A DNA stretch of 64,000 nt from Phragmites australis (taxonomy: Eukaryota > Streptophyta > Magnoliopsida > Poales > Poaceae), in the NCBI RefSeq assembly GCF_958298935.1, contig NC_084921.1, forward strand, positions 51,447,001 through 51,511,000, given 5' to 3'. How positions within the stretch are numbered: position 1 is the stretch's first letter; every line of letters starts with the position of its first letter. Below, in pieces: positions 35,212 through 48,225 of the stretch. Below the pieces are notes generated by a model that was not told where the DNA came from, did no database searches, and saw nothing but the letters and a program-made list of their open reading frames with translations. The position numbers and the translations under genes were made by a program.

Positions 35212-36359
35212 GTCGGACGATGGATTTGGTAATTATATATAACACACGGATTTATTCTAAATAACTATTATTTTTCACAGCGATACACGATTTGTTTATA
35301 AGTAAAAGGTAAATAATTTCGATCGACAATTTTGAGGATTGCCGCATGGACGATTTACGAGCTGATTGATAAAAAATTACCATCCAAATCACGAGGATTC
35401 AAAGTAGCAGTGTGCAACTACTCTAAAACTAACATAACATATAGAAAAATAAAATAAAAAGTAGATGCAATAGTTACGATTGACTGAGTTGTTACTTATA
35501 ATCGGTCGCCATCCTCAACTATTTATAGAAGGGATATGATCTTAGTCTAGAAAATCAAAGTATTACTCTATTTCAATGCTAAACACATCAGGTTCGGACA
35601 AAAATGCAAAAGAAATCTGAACAGATCTTCGAATCTAAACTGACTCGAATTTAATTTAAACACCGGATGGTCCGATAAGAACAAAAATATTAATATCAAA
35701 CTATCTAGGGAGTTTAATTGGCTGGAACCCTAGATTCTTTCCTAATATGTACCGAATGTTCCGATATATGAATTGTACTCGCTGAGTCTCTCGTTGAACT
35801 ATATTTTTTAGAGAGCAAACTCTCTGCAGGAAATTGATTAACCTCACCGAATGGTCCGGCGCTATCCCGGATAATACATCGGACTAATTTTTCCAGAGAG
35901 CAAACTTCTCTGCACAATTGTCTTTACACTCACCGGATAATCTGGTGTATTCACCGGAACATGTACTGGACTGATTTTTACAGAGAATAATTCTCTCTGA
36001 GAAAGCGTCTATATGCTCATTGGATAATTCGGCTTTCAGTACATACCTCACTAGACTAATTCCTGCGGAGAGCATGTTTTCAGCGAGGATTAAGCTATGA
36101 GCACCGGATAGTCCTTTATCCGCTGGATGTATCGCCGGACTAATTTGTCCAAAGAGCATATTTTCAGCACAAACTTGAGCTACGTTGATCGAATAGTCCG
36201 ACGTTCGCTTCATGTCTCACCGAACTATTTTCCAGAGAGCATGTTTTTTTTGCAATAATTGACTTAAATTACTGTATAGTCCGGTGACTACAAATTCTCT
36301 ACACCGGACTATCCGACGTTCATAAAAAACCTAGGTTGTGCCATTTTTTGCTATCAACA
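35212..36359 (-). repeat. 3' LTR of the Gypsy element
   Basis: Aligns along its length with 42996-44140. The outer end reads TGTCGGACGATGG on the plus strand and the inner end CTATCAACA. It contains a ladder of imperfect CCGGA...TCCGG half-palindromes spaced by text such as 'ccagagagcaaacttctctgcac', and a TATA-type box on the minus strand near 35520. Confidence 0.85.
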
Positions 36360-36729
36360 TATGCCTCTATTTTTTTTAGTAAAGTGTGCGTACGGAAAAA
36401 ATACTCTAATACAGTATAATCTTGATTAACTCATTATCTACTTTAGATTATGTCTTAGGACTATATGAATAGTATATCGGTCATGTATATATGTTCTAAG
36501 GATGATGATAATTACATCGTCCATGTAAAATTATATTTCTTAGGACGATAGTAAATTACATCGATCATGTATGCTTACCTTCTCAAGCATTTTGCCAAAC
36601 GCTCGAATAATACTTCTTCAAGTACTTCCCATTGAGAGCTCTAGGCAACTTATCTCCTTGTATATATTGCAACATATACGAATTTTCAGGTACGATTCCT
36701 GCAATCTTAAAAGGACCTTCCCAACTAGA

Positions 36730-37730
36730 AGATCATTTCCCGAAGTTATTATCTTTGGACCCAATAGGTAAAATCGTCTTCCAAACCAAATCTTCGACTT
36801 GAAACGATTTTGCATTCACTTTCTTATTGTAGGCTTTAGCTATTTTCAATTTATCATTCTCAATTTCTCTCAAAGCTCTAAACCTTTCAACATTGAGATC
36901 ATCTATCCTATCTACCATAGCATTATAATAATCCATAGATGACAAGTTATTTTATCGTGCCACTTTCAACACATCAAGATTTACCTCAATGTGCAAAATG
37001 ACCTCTTGTCCATATACTAACTCATAAAAAGTAACTTTGGTAGCATTATACTTAGATATACGATGAGCCTATAATGCTTCACTCAAAATCTCATACCATC
37101 TTTTTGAATGTTTCTCTATCTTCTTTTTTATGATCTTAATCAAAGTTTTATTGTTTGACTCATCCTATCCATTGGCCTGAGTATAATATGGTGAGGAATT
37201 AAGAAGCTTAATTTTGAATGATTCGGCAAATTCACGCACTTGATGAGAAATGAAAGAAAAACCTTGATCGGTAGTTAAATTTGAAGGATAACAAATCTAT
37301 AAATAATACGCTTCAAAATAAACTTGATTATCTCCTTATGTGTCATGTTCTTCAATGGAACGGTCTCGGTACACTTTGTAAAATAATTTGTAGCAATCAA
37401 AACAAAGCGATGACCTTTGGAAGACGAAGTATAAATTTGGTCGATGAAATCTAAAGCCCATCCATGAAATAGCCATGGTTTGATAATAGGATGTAACATA
37501 GAAGTAGAAGCTAATTGTATATCACTAAACTTTTAACATACTTCACATACTTTGTAATATCTAGAGCAATCATCAAATATCGTCGGCCAATAAAAATCAG
37601 CTCTCCTTAACAACCACATCATTTTGTGATCCGACTGATACGTATCACAAATATATTCATGTACTTCACCCATAGCAATTTTACTTTGCTCCGAACCCAA
37701 ACACTTTAAAAGCAATCCATCTAGGTTCCA
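36730..37730 (-). pseudogene. Gypsy integrase remnant
   Basis: The frame 37533-37715 shows an integrase zinc-binding-like stretch (MMWLLRRADFYWPTI and YYKVCEVC). The frame 37275-37499 resembles the core after the gag-pre domain (WALDFIDQI, SSKGHRFVLIATNYFTK). The frame 36733-36945 resembles the C-terminal part (NVERFRALREIENDKLKIAKAYNKKV, shown broken here as separate words). Stops separate the pieces. Confidence 0.85.
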
Positions 37731-38179
37731 CGATATAATTCATCATCCAAAATCATATATTTTAAAGCTTGTCGCCTAATCTTTCTATCTACCGTTGAAC
37801 TAGGATTTTGTAAATACTCAATCATTGGCTTTTTCCAATCACTAAGTGTAGGCAAATCTGATTTTCGGGGCAAAACTGAACTCCCTTCTTGTTGTTAAGC
37901 AAAATGAACACTAGCACAAGCCAATAACGGTCTTTCTAACACAAAGAGCATCCCTCTACTTACTCTATAACCGGATACTTACTGCGCTAAATCATTTGCC
38001 CTCATATTCTCTTCTCTAGATATGTGAGTAATGTTAAAATCATCTAAAGTTGCTATGATATCTAAATATTTATCTAAATAGCTATTTAGTGACCCATCAA
38101 AGTATTGAAAAACCTTAGAAACCTACTGCACCACTAATAATGAATCACCAAATGCTTCTATATATTTAACACCCATGAA

Positions 38180-38908
38180 TTATAAAATTTGTAAACCTAA
38201 CAAAAGAGCTTCATACTCGGCTTGATTGTTGGTACAAAAGTATTCTAAACAAACCGATTTTTCAAAAACAACACCTCTAAATGAAATTAAAATAATACCA
38301 GCACCTTGACCTTCTCTACAAGTCGAGCCATCAAAATATAGTTTCAATGGACACACACTAATAACACTAACTGATACATCATTATCAATGCGATGGTTAA
38401 CAATAAAATAAACAACCATTTGGCATTTCATAGATCTTAACGATTCATAAACTAAATCGTATTCATTTAAAGCAAACGCCCACTTTCTGATTCTATCACT
38501 CAAAATTGGCTTTTGCAATATGTATTTAACAACATCCGTTTGGCACGCAACCACATAAGCACTATTTTTTTCAATAAATGCGTATCTCATTTTCACATCC
38601 AAAAGACGTCAGCTTAAATAAGTGATAACATATTCTTTCCATTCACTTTCTTGTGTAAGAACAACACATATTACCGTCTCTTATACAGCAACATATAGCC
38701 GAAACAGAATCCCAGCTTTGGGCGCCCTCAACACGGTGGGTGATGATAAATATTTTTTGATCTCATTAAAGGTTTTTTGTTGTTCTGCACTCCAAGTAAA
38801 ATCGGCTTCTTTCTTCAACCGAAGTATAGGAGTGAACGCACTAACCTTACCGGATAAGTTAGATATGAACCGTCTTAAGTAGTTAACCTTTCCTAGCAAC
38901 TTTTGCAC
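38180..38908 (-). pseudogene. Gypsy RNase H and connection remnant
   Basis: 38681-38908 carries the segment after the RT palm (LLGKVNYLRRFISNLSG and LKKEADFTWSAEQQ). 38180-38602 carries RNase H features: LYFDGSTCREGQGAG (the catalytic DG region), then NNQAEYEALLLGL. At least one stop lies between the frames. Confidence 0.88.
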
Positions 38909-38918
38909 ATCCCTTTTT

Positions 38919-39620
38919 TTATTTTGGTGACCCCAATTTTTCTATAGTTACTATCTTATTAGAATTTATCTCTATCTCTCTCTCATGTATTACGAAACTC
39001 AAAAACTTGTCTGTCGATACACTAAAAGTACACTTGAGTGGGTTCATCTTTGAACCATACTGACGCATACTTTCAAAAACTAAATGTAAATCAGCTAAAT
39101 GATTATCCATAGCATCCGATTTGACAACAATATCATCAATGTATATCTCTAAGATAACATTAAGTAAATCATGAAAGATCAAATTTATAGCTCTTTGATA
39201 AGTAGCACAGACATTCTTGAAACCAAACATCATGACAACTCATTCAAATAAACCAACAAAAGTCGGTCAACGAAAAGCCATTTTGGACATATGTTCTTCG
39301 GCCATGAAAATTTGATTATAACTTATAGAGTCATCCAAAAAACTAATAACTCTATGACCTGAAGTATCACTAATCAACATATTAGCAATAGGCATATGAT
39401 ATTCATCTTTAGGAGTAGTTTTATTTCAATCTCTAAAATCAATGCATACTCTCAATTTACCGGTGTTTTTTTGAACCGAGACAATATTGAATATCCATTC
39501 AGCATACCTACAAGGACGAATAAACCCCGCAGCGAGCAACCGATTTATTTCTTATTTGATCCGCCTATACATGTTAGGATTAAAATTTCTAGCCGACTGT
39601 TTGTGAGGTCTAAAACCTGA
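38919..39620 (-). pseudogene. Gypsy reverse transcriptase remnant
   Basis: The frame 38919-39233 holds MMFGFKNVCATYQRAIN and the catalytic motif YIDDIVVKS, followed by NPLKCTF. Further upstream on the minus strand, KLRVCIDFRD is readable with interrupting stops. These are RVT_1 motifs of Ty3/Gypsy elements. Confidence 0.9.
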
Positions 39621-40206
39621 ATTTATGGGAAGCTGATGCTCTACAAGCTCATGGTTAAGTCATGGCATCTCATGATACTTCCAAGCGAAACAATCGATAT
39701 ATTCCTTAAGAAATGCAACCATTTCACCTTTTTTGACATCATGCATGCTTTTGTTCACAAATATCAGCCTAGGAACAATGCCATCTCCTATATCTACCTC
39801 TTCTAATGGGTCGGCCGACGAAACCTTGTCCTATCTTTTCTACTTCATCAAAATCGTCAATAGTTTCATAAATATTATTCTTTTTGGACCGATATTGTTC
39901 CACATGCTGTTGTAACCAATCTAAATTACTTTGTTCATCCATTTATAACATTATATTGCTAAGTCAAGATGAAGAAATTGGTTGTACAGACATTGGTACA
40001 AAATCATCTCTAGTAACACTAAGAAAATCATAACCCAAGAGATCTTGACCGGATAAACATTGTACATTCCCGTGTTTTCAATCTACCGAAGCATCGGCTA
40101 AAGCAACAAAAGCCGATGTATCTGTATGGACACTCTATGCTTCATTATCTACCCATTGAATCAAGAATTAGTATAAACTAGAAGATACACAACGATTTGC
40201 ATGAAT

Positions 40207-40722
40207 CTAATCATGTCCTAATAACACGTTGTAATTAACTTGCACATCAGCGACGAAGAAAGAAGTAGTCACCATCTTGCTCCCAATGGTGAGCTCCGTA
40301 GAAATCACGCGCTTAGCCTCCGTAGGATCATCAGTAAAGCCATTAAGCACCAAGTTCGTCTTCATGAGCTCATTGTCCTCCTTCCCTAGTTTCTTGAAAA
40401 CCGAATATGACATTAAGTTCATGGTAGCTCCACCATCCAATAGCATCCTAGAAATTGACCTTCCATCAATATGTCCCTTAACATACAATAGTCTCAAATG
40501 TTGGCTCGATTCTTGAGGCTTCTCAAATGTGGCTTCTTTCAGACCAATATTTAGTTGAGCAACCTCTTTATCAATAGCTCGAAACTCCAAAGATAAAACA
40601 AAAACCATATTGATATACATGCTATTATGTGGCGGAGTGTCATCTCTAATTACTGGAGATCCATTTAGTATATCATTCTCATCATCACTAGGTGTCACAA
40701 TAGGTGCTATAACTTGCTTCAC
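40207..40722 (-). pseudogene. Gypsy aspartic protease remnant
   Basis: A 171-codon frame includes the retropepsin-like sequence ISRMLLDGGATMNLMS. The active-site motif normally reads D-S/T-G-A; here it is DGGA, a form also common in plant Gypsy proteases. A downstream YNVLLGHD resembles the ILLGRDW box. Frame breaks on both sides. Confidence 0.85.
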
Positions 40723-40875
40723 TCTCTATTCCTGCCGAATAGGCAACATCGACTTGATTTCATTAAATACTTGATCCCTCATCTTTTCGGCTTGAACTTC
40801 CCCCATCTCTTGCTTGCATAATCTTTGTAGCCTTCTCTTTTAGGAGTGTGAGAGACCTTTAGGACACCATTGAGG

Positions 40876-42960
40876 TTATGGTTTAGTTTCGGGCAGCAAG
40901 GACATCTTTCTTTCAATCTTCTGATCGCTCGAACTATCGATCGGCTTAACATTAGAAGTGACTTCTTTAATCCTTAGCACCACAAGCTGTGGTGCTACTG
41001 TAGGAGATATCAATTTAGTCCCAGGATCAGTATCAGCCATCTCTAAAACTTCCTTTTTGTTGCCACCCACCAAACCGCCACTAGCCGATTGTTTTTGCAC
41101 TTTGTTTTCATCAACAATCGGTTGTTTTTTTTTCTCTGTCCAGATTTGATTTCTCATTAGGAATGCATGTATTCTTCACACGATATACCTTTTTAACTTC
41201 CTTCCTATCCCTCCCATTATTTAACTGATTGTTTGAACCAAACTAATGTTGTCTAAAATGAGATAACCGGTTGAATGCCGAATGTCGTGGTGCTGTCCAT
41301 CCTGGATGGAATGGTGCAAACTGCATAGGAGGTGGAGCCCAAGGTCCACACAAACACCATGGTAGACATGGAGGAAACACCATAGGAGGAGGCCCCCACA
41401 TCATAGACATTAGTGGTCCGAAAGGAGAAAATGAAGCTGTTGCAATATTATTCTCCTATTGCCTCTTCCTCCTTTCAAACTCACATTTTGGAGGTGATCT
41501 TGAACGTTTAAGAGTATTTATCCGGTTGCCTCCTTTTTGCCCAGCCTTACTACTTTTATATTTAGTTAAAGTGCACTAAATGCAGATTTTGGATTTTCAA
41601 GCTTCTTAGTGGCTTTGCTTTTGCTTTCATTGACCTTTCAACGACCAATCTCTGGACTTTTAGTCATGACCATCTTTGGCCTCACATTATCCTCACTAAT
41701 ATATAAATATTCAACTTTGTGTCTCTAGTATATAAATATTTATGAATTTTTTGCTCAAGTTGTGCTCATGTATGAATAGAGTTAGATGCAAGCGAAGTAA
41801 ACAAGTAAATACATTGCCGAAAAGTGACAAAGAAAATAAGCGTAATCTTAAAGCATCACTATCACGGCTTCACCACATCACTACCATCCTTCCCGTTGAA
41901 TTTAACAAAATCAGAAACTTTAAACCCAAGGGATATGTAATTGTGTCATAATAATCAGGGTATGGTTTTTAATAAACACGTAATTTACCTTTAAGTTCTA
42001 CCCTAAAATGTTCCCTCAAATATTAATCATTTGCTCTTTGATGCTTTCAGGTCCCAAAAGTGTTTCAGCCGTAGGCCGATTAGGTGGTATATTAGCATAT
42101 TGTTGCGGCCTACAAGCTTGGGGTGGTGTGTCACGGGAGTGTGATGCTACGAGTTGTACATACGGAGTATTTGGTGAAGGAGCATTAAAGTAAGTATCCG
42201 ACAATAGATCATAAAGGATGTTGGTACCTTGTGGAGGTATGAGAGGCATATTGTATGCCACGGTATTGTATGGGATTAATGGCATACTTGCTGAAATTTC
42301 ATTAGCTTGGCTATTAGCTACATATGGAACCGAAGTAATTATGTTAGATGTAGTGTTTGGTACTGGAAAAACAAATGAGGAAATCTCCGATTTGCTAGTA
42401 TTCAACGTATTAAACAAAGGTGTCTCCACATTGGTCGAACCCACATTAGTTCGACTATAAGTTTGTTGTATCGACATACCTTGTTGTATAGACAGAGGCA
42501 TTGCAAATTGTGCCGATGAACATAAAGGGACTTGCTGAAATTTGCTATCATTTTTGGAATTAGAAGTGCTAGCATTATGCAATTGGGGCTGTTTTTTTTT
42601 TTACCTTTTTCATCTTGCAAGTCAATAAACAAAACCCTAACACGATAGCACATGATCCGAACTTTTAACCAATGTTTCAAAATTATTAAACATAGAACCA
42701 TCAACAGATACCTCATGCTTGGCATAGACGATTGACATCAGATCGCCCTTCTTGATGACACCTTGACATGTTTTCTAATAGCATGCGAGCATCATCTTCT
42801 CTACCTCCCGCTTTGAGCTTCAATAGCTTGGTGATCCTCTTCGGGAAGCTCTTCAAGCTTTGGTGAGATAATGTTGTTGGTGTTTATCTCGGCCCTCCAG
42901 CCATGGCGCGACAGCTAGGGAAGTGAGCAGTAGGCGCCAAAACCCTAGGTGAAGGTGTTG
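40876..42960 (-). pseudogene. Gypsy gag/leader remnants
   Basis: Minus-strand frames at 42016-42582 (188 codons, rich in N, Q, P and S) and 40876-41157 sit where gag and the gag-pol spacer belong. No recognisable retrotransposon gag core or CCHC knuckle was found between them, so the middle of gag is probably deleted or badly decayed. Confidence 0.5.
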
Positions 42961-42995
42961 GAGAATCCTCGTTCCCCAACGGAGTCGTCAATTTG

Positions 42996-44140
42996 TGTTG
43001 GGTGAGGAATTTGGCAATCCCATGTAACACATGGATCCGTCCTAGATAACTATCGCTTTTAGCGACACGTGACTTGTTTACAAGCAAACAAGCAAAGGAT
43101 TTTACCAACAACCTTAGGGATCACCACTCAGATGATTTATGAGTAAATCGATAAAGAACTACCACCCAAATCGCGAGGATTCGAAGTAGCAGCGAGGAAC
43201 TACTCTAAAACTATCCTAAGGTGCAGAAAAGTAAAGTAGAAAAAAATAGATACAATAGTTGCGATTAACTGAGTTGTTGCTTGCAATCAGCCGCCACCCT
43301 CGACTATTTATAAGGGGGACATGGTTCTTGTCCCGGGAATCAAAGTAGGACTCTATTCTAACCCTAAACATGCTATGTTCGGCCAAAAACGCAAAAAAAA
43401 AAACCCCGAATAGATCTTCAAATCCAAACCGACTCGGATTTGGTCTGAACACCAGATGGTCCGGTGAGAACAAAAATGTTAACATTGGACCATATGGCGA
43501 GTTCAATTGGCTAGAACCCTAGATTCTTTCCTAATATGCACCAGATGTTCTGACGTGTGAATTGTACTCACTGGAGTCTCTCGCCAAACTATATTTTCTA
43601 GGGAGCAAACTCTCTACAAGAAATTGATTAACCTCACCGGATGGTCCGACGCTACCCCGGATAACACACCAGACTAATTTTGCTAGAGAGCAAACTTCTT
43701 TGCACAATCGTCTTTACACTCACCAGATAATCCGATGTATTCATCGGAACATGCACCAGGCTAATTTTTCCAGAGAGCAATTCTCTCTGGGAAATTGTTC
43801 ATACACTCACTAGATAATCCGGTGTTCACTACATATCTCACCGGACTAATTCTTGCAAAGAGCATGTTTTCAGCGAGGATTAAGTTATGAGCACTGGATA
43901 GTCTGGCGTCCGCTGGATGTACCGCCGGACTAATTTATCCAGAGAGCATGTTTTCGGTACAAACTTGAGCTACACTGACCGGATAGTTCAACATTCACTT
44001 CATGTCTCACCGGACTATTCACTTCATGTTTTTTTGGTAATAATTGACTTAACTCACCGGATAGTTCGATGACTACAAATTCTCTACACCGGTCTATCCG
44101 ACATTAAAAAACATGGATCATGCCATTTTTACTATCAATA
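42996..44140 (-). repeat. 5' LTR of the Gypsy element
   Basis: Copy of 35212-36359. It reads TGTTGGGTGAGG at its internal end and CTATCAATA at its outer end on the plus strand. The TATA-like box (complement of ctatttataag, near 43304) drives the minus strand. It has the same CCGGA/TCCGG ladder. Scattered differences between the two LTRs indicate an old insertion. Confidence 0.85.
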
Positions 44141-44160
44141 GGGCCAGTGCCAGGATTAGA

Positions 44161-44591
44161 GGTGTATTTGGTTGCTCGAATCTCTCCCGGGCTGGCCCGG
44201 TGGATGCGTATAATCTCAGTAGAAAATGTATTTAGTTGCATGTATCTACTGCTCTAGCTTGACCTAGCAGATACAAATATACGATATCATCCTGCCCATT
44301 CAACCTTCACTCCGAAGTCTAGCACGACAGATATATGCTCTATATCTACTCATGCAGGTGAGCATCTTTGTTAGTGTCATAAAATCATCTTCATTCAAGT
44401 AATCAATCACAATATCAACTCTGCTATCCGTTCATGTAGCGTTCTATTCAGTCAACCAAACAAAAATTTAGATCAAACTATTCAGACAAATACAAACAAC
44501 TAAACACTTATTTCTTCAATAAATATAATACAACTCAACCTACTTATACAGTACAACTCTATAAAACCTAGTTCAAAAAACCAAACACACC
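44161..44591. mobile_element. MITE with GGTGT...TTTGGTT termini
   Basis: The left end GGTGTATTTGGTTGC and right end AACCAAACACACC are inverted repeats (GGTGTGTTTGGTT on the reverse). About 430 bp, AT-rich, non-coding. It sits 20 bp outside the Gypsy 5' LTR. No sure target duplication. Confidence 0.65.
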
Positions 44592-45345
44592 AAGAGTACG
44601 TGCAACGGGCACGTAGCTTTGTTTGAAAGCTGAGATATGGTTTATTAGACGTTTTGCGAAGTCATTGGTGGGGTTGGTCGGTTTACTCAGCGAAAGTCAA
44701 AGAGTTAGGCCGCCAGCGGCAAACTGGGTGCCTGCAGCTGTAAATGATCATACGTCGTTGCTGTTTTGCGACCCACTCTGAGTGTTGAGCTCTTCCTATG
44801 GCTGCAGCCTGCTGTTTGCAGATCGCAAGATTCCTCTTTGAGCCTTGAGATCATGGCATGCTTTATTGGTCTAGCAGGTCTATTCCATGGGGGACGCCCT
44901 CGTTTAGCAGCTCCGTTGGCACTGTACGGCTGCGGAGCTCTCAAGGTTAGTCAATAGTCATCTATCTACCCGTCGTATTATGCCATTTTCAGTGAGGACA
45001 ACGAAACCACAGTCCTGCGATTCAAGACTAGAGCATTTGCGGCCGTCAACTTTTCTTTTCACACCTAACATAGCGAAATAGCCCGATTTTTTAAACTTTT
45101 TTCTCTACATTTTTTTTCAAACAATTCTGGAGGAACAGGTTCCCACCTATTATTATGGTTTGTTTGTATGCCTCAAACCCTATCAAGATTTCGGCTCATT
45201 TCATGGGTTTGCTCTTCCTCCTAACTCAGGTGACACTTTGGATACATCTTGGGCCGAAATAACCAAACCATCCACCCCTGTCCCCTTGATCCATGGGGAT
45301 AAAAAAAGCCTCCCAATTCGTGAATTTGTCTCCCGCTCACTCATT
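44592..45345. other. Region without supportable gene
   Basis: Short frames on both strands (63-79 codons) show no family resemblance. The sequence may include the lost 5' part of the Copia element that follows, but no LTR copy was found here. Confidence 0.35.
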
Positions 45346-45349
45346 CACT

Positions 45350-47585
45350 CCAATCCATGACCACTCTCCTTCGTCAAATGTCTCACCTTCTCTGCCTTGG
45401 CCTCGACGACCTTGCTGCTGCTCATCTCGATGCTTCTCCTCATTATGCCCGCGGCGCCTGGAGCACGATTGTTCATGGTCCCGAGCACCTCTCCCGAAAC
45501 TGGGTCTTCTCGGGCCTCGGGGAGATGGTCCCCGAGGGAAGACGTCACGTGGCATTCTGCTGTTCTGGCCTCGGGACTCAGGGACCCTTGGTTCCCATGT
45601 CACCGACACTCGGTTTCTCCGTCACCGCGAGGGTGCCTCAAACTCCATTTTTTCTAGGCAGAGACACGAGGAACTCACCATGAATCCACTAATTGGTCAC
45701 CAGCGCATGCGCCCAATTTTCAGGCTGGTGCGTCGCCATCGCCTCCACCTGCGCCGCCAACTGCACCAAATCGTCATCACATGGTCATGCGCTTATGGGA
45801 CGACATTGTCAAGCCACTTCATCCTACATATGGGACCATTTGTTATGATCCCTCCTGCCAGGCTATCTTTGCTACCTCGTCATCATATCGTGTTGTCCTC
45901 ACCGATGCTCAGTGGCGCACGGCCATGGAGTCTGAGCTTCAAGCATTGCACCAGAATGAAACTTGAACTTTGGTGCCAAAACCTCCTGGTTAGAATGTTA
46001 TAAACTGCAAGTGGGTGTTTAAAGTTAAATAAAAGCCAGATGGATCTATTGACAAATGCAGGCTCGCCTCATTGCCAAGGGATTTACTCAACAATATGGC
46101 ATTGATTATCTAGAAACTTTTAGTCCGGTAGTTAAACCAGCTACGGTTGTTCTCTCCATCGCCATATCCAAAGGTTGGGATCTTTGTTAGATTGATATCA
46201 GTAATGCCTTTCTTCACGGTTTTCTCACTGAAAGTGCATAAATGCAGTAGCCACCCGAGTTTCTAGACTCTCGCCATCCTAACTATGTATGCAAACTCAA
46301 CAAAGCTATCTATGGCCTTAAGCAGTCGCCTCGAGCCTGTTATTCTTGTCTCAGTGATCGTCTTCACCAACTTGGTTTTGTTTCATCTGCAGCTGATAGT
46401 TCCTTTTTCATTTTCTCTCATGGCGGGGCCACTATATATATGTTGGTATATGTCGACGATGTTGTCATTGCAAGTTCTTCCTCCCTTGCCACTCACCGTC
46501 TTCTGTAGCAGTTGTCTGACTCTTTTCCAGTAAAAAACCTTGGCCCACTTCATTATTTTTTTGGAGCTTGAAGTGGCTTCCAATTCCAGGGGGATGACTG
46601 TTACCCAGAACAAGTATGCTATGGATATTCTTTGGCGTACTCATATGGTGAATTGCAAGCCTGTTTCCACACCCATGTGTGTGCATGACAAGCTGTCTCG
46701 TGGTATTGGCAAGCGTCTTGGTGAGACGGATGCTTTCACATATCGGAGTACTGTGGGTGCGCTTCAATACTTGACCCTGCCTCGGCTTGATCTTTCTTTT
46801 GTTGTGAACAAGGTTTGTCAGTACTTGTCACAACCCACTGACATTCATTGGGAAGCTGTCAAGAGGTTACTTCGTTTTGTCAAAGGCACGATTGATACTT
46901 GACTCAGTTTCGATGATCTACCTCTACACTTCTCAGCATACTCACTGATGCAAATTGGGTGGAGTGTGTTGATGATCATCGTTCAATCAGTGGTTTTGCA
47001 GTATTTTTTGGTCCTAATCTAATTTCATGAGTGCTCGCAAGCAACCTACTATATCTAGATCATCAACGGAAGCTAAGTATAAAGCTATGGCCAATGGCAC
47101 GACAAAGGCTACCTGGGTGCAGTCTCTACTCGAAGAATAGTGTATTCCACAACCAAGGGCGCTGGTTTTGTGGTGTGATAACCTCGGTGCTACGTATCTA
47201 AGCGCTAATCCAGTTTTTTATGCACGTGCGAAGCATATCGAAGTGGATTTTCACTTTGTTAGAGAGAAGGTGGCATTGGGAGCTCTGGAAGTACGCTTCA
47301 TCTCTTCAGTAGATCAAATCGCCGATGTCTTCACTAAACCAACCACCAAGCAGGTGCTGAAACGACTTCGATCCAATCTCAACCTAGTGGTTGTCGGTCG
47401 ACATTGCGGGGGATGTCAAACAAGGAAGTTGTACATGTATATCTGGCAATATCTGACATCTCACGATATTATGAGATATTGATCTCAATCCGTTGAGATT
47501 CTTTCTATTGTAAAATTCCTTGTACTTCAATCCATTCTATACTATAAATTGAACATCAACCTTGTTGGTTGATTACGCCAAAACA
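45350..47585 (+). mobile_element. Decayed 5'-truncated Ty1/Copia element
   Basis: A pol remnant with reverse transcriptase and RNase H is followed by a purine tract (gcgggggatg) and a single 172-bp LTR-like end (47414-47585), which opens TGTCAAACAAGG, contains CTATAAATT and closes CAAAACA. No matching upstream LTR, gag or intact integrase was found, so the 5' half is missing. Many stops and frameshifts. Confidence 0.8.
45781..47400 (+). pseudogene. Copia pol remnant
   Basis: Readable in broken frames: AQWRTAMESELQALHQNET, then [51 protein letters not shown], the catalytic LVYVDDVVIA, NLGPLHYF, YRSTVGALQYLTLPRLDLS and [14 protein letters not shown] followed by ADVFTKP. This is the standard order of Copia RVT_2 plus RNase H. 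In-frame stops occur at several points. Confidence 0.92.
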
Positions 47586-47594
47586 TTATCTCTG

Positions 47595-47973
47595 TCTGGC
47601 ATAAACAGTGCCACACATGTTCCACGTTGAGGACCGCAAGCGGCTGAGATCTACTTGAAGGTGGAGGAGATGACCGAGAGGATCCGCGCAGATGGGTACG
47701 TGCCTGACACCGAATGGGCTGCAGGACGAGGAGCCGGAGGGGAGGGAGAGAGGGCTTTTGAACCACAGTGAGAGGCTCGCCGTGGCATTAGGGCTGCTCA
47801 CCGTGCCAGACACTGCACCCATCCGCGTATTCAAGAACCTCCGAGTGTGCAGCGACTGCCACGCCGCAATCAAGATGGTCGCCAAGGTGTACGGCAGGGA
47901 GGTCATACTGAGAGATGCGAACTGCTTCCACCACATAGAGGATGGAGACTGTTCTTGTGGTGATTACTGGTAA
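47595..47973 (+). pseudogene. C-terminal fragment of a PPR-DYW protein
   Basis: Plant PPR-DYW proteins edit organelle RNA, and the DYW domain is a cytidine-deaminase fold. Seen: E/E+ remnants ([24 protein letters not shown]) in one frame, then a shift into the frame that carries [50 protein letters not shown] and a TAA stop. The deaminase signature (HSE and CxxCH) and the terminal DYW are intact. No PPR repeats are present upstream; a Copia LTR end abuts instead, and at least two frameshifts occur near 47630-47750. Best read as a relic cut off by the retroelement. Confidence 0.85.
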
Positions 47974-48225
47974 GGATTCGGCAAAGTTGGCTCTGTTTGA
48001 TTTTGGTACATTCAGAATAGGCATTTGAATGTTTATCGTGGAGTGAATCCGTGGTATGGGAAAATAGCTATTTCAGTTCAATGCGAACACATCGAGAAGA
48101 GATCAAATTCCCTCAGAAATTTGCTCTGAATTTCTGTTAGATTAAATTGCACCAAAGGTGCCAGTGATGTACAATGTGCTAGTATACTATCCGGATGGCA
48201 CTTTCTACTAGAGAATCCTACCATT

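Larger units (their letters stand above)
35212..44140 (-). mobile_element. Decayed Ty3/Gypsy LTR retrotransposon
   Basis: About 8.9 kb in minus orientation with two LTRs (35212-36359 and 42996-44140, each about 1.15 kb). On the minus strand the order is LTR, a primer-binding-like region (GACGACTCCGTTGGGGAACG), gag remnants, protease, reverse transcriptase, RNase H, integrase, an A-rich polypurine stretch (AAAAAAAATAGAGG), LTR. This order, with integrase after RNase H, defines Ty3/Gypsy. The long LTRs and lack of a recognised chromodomain suggest the Tat/Athila-like branch, which is an inference. Every coding segment is broken by stops or frameshifts. No matching target duplication was found (ggatt against gggcc). 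Confidence 0.9.
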
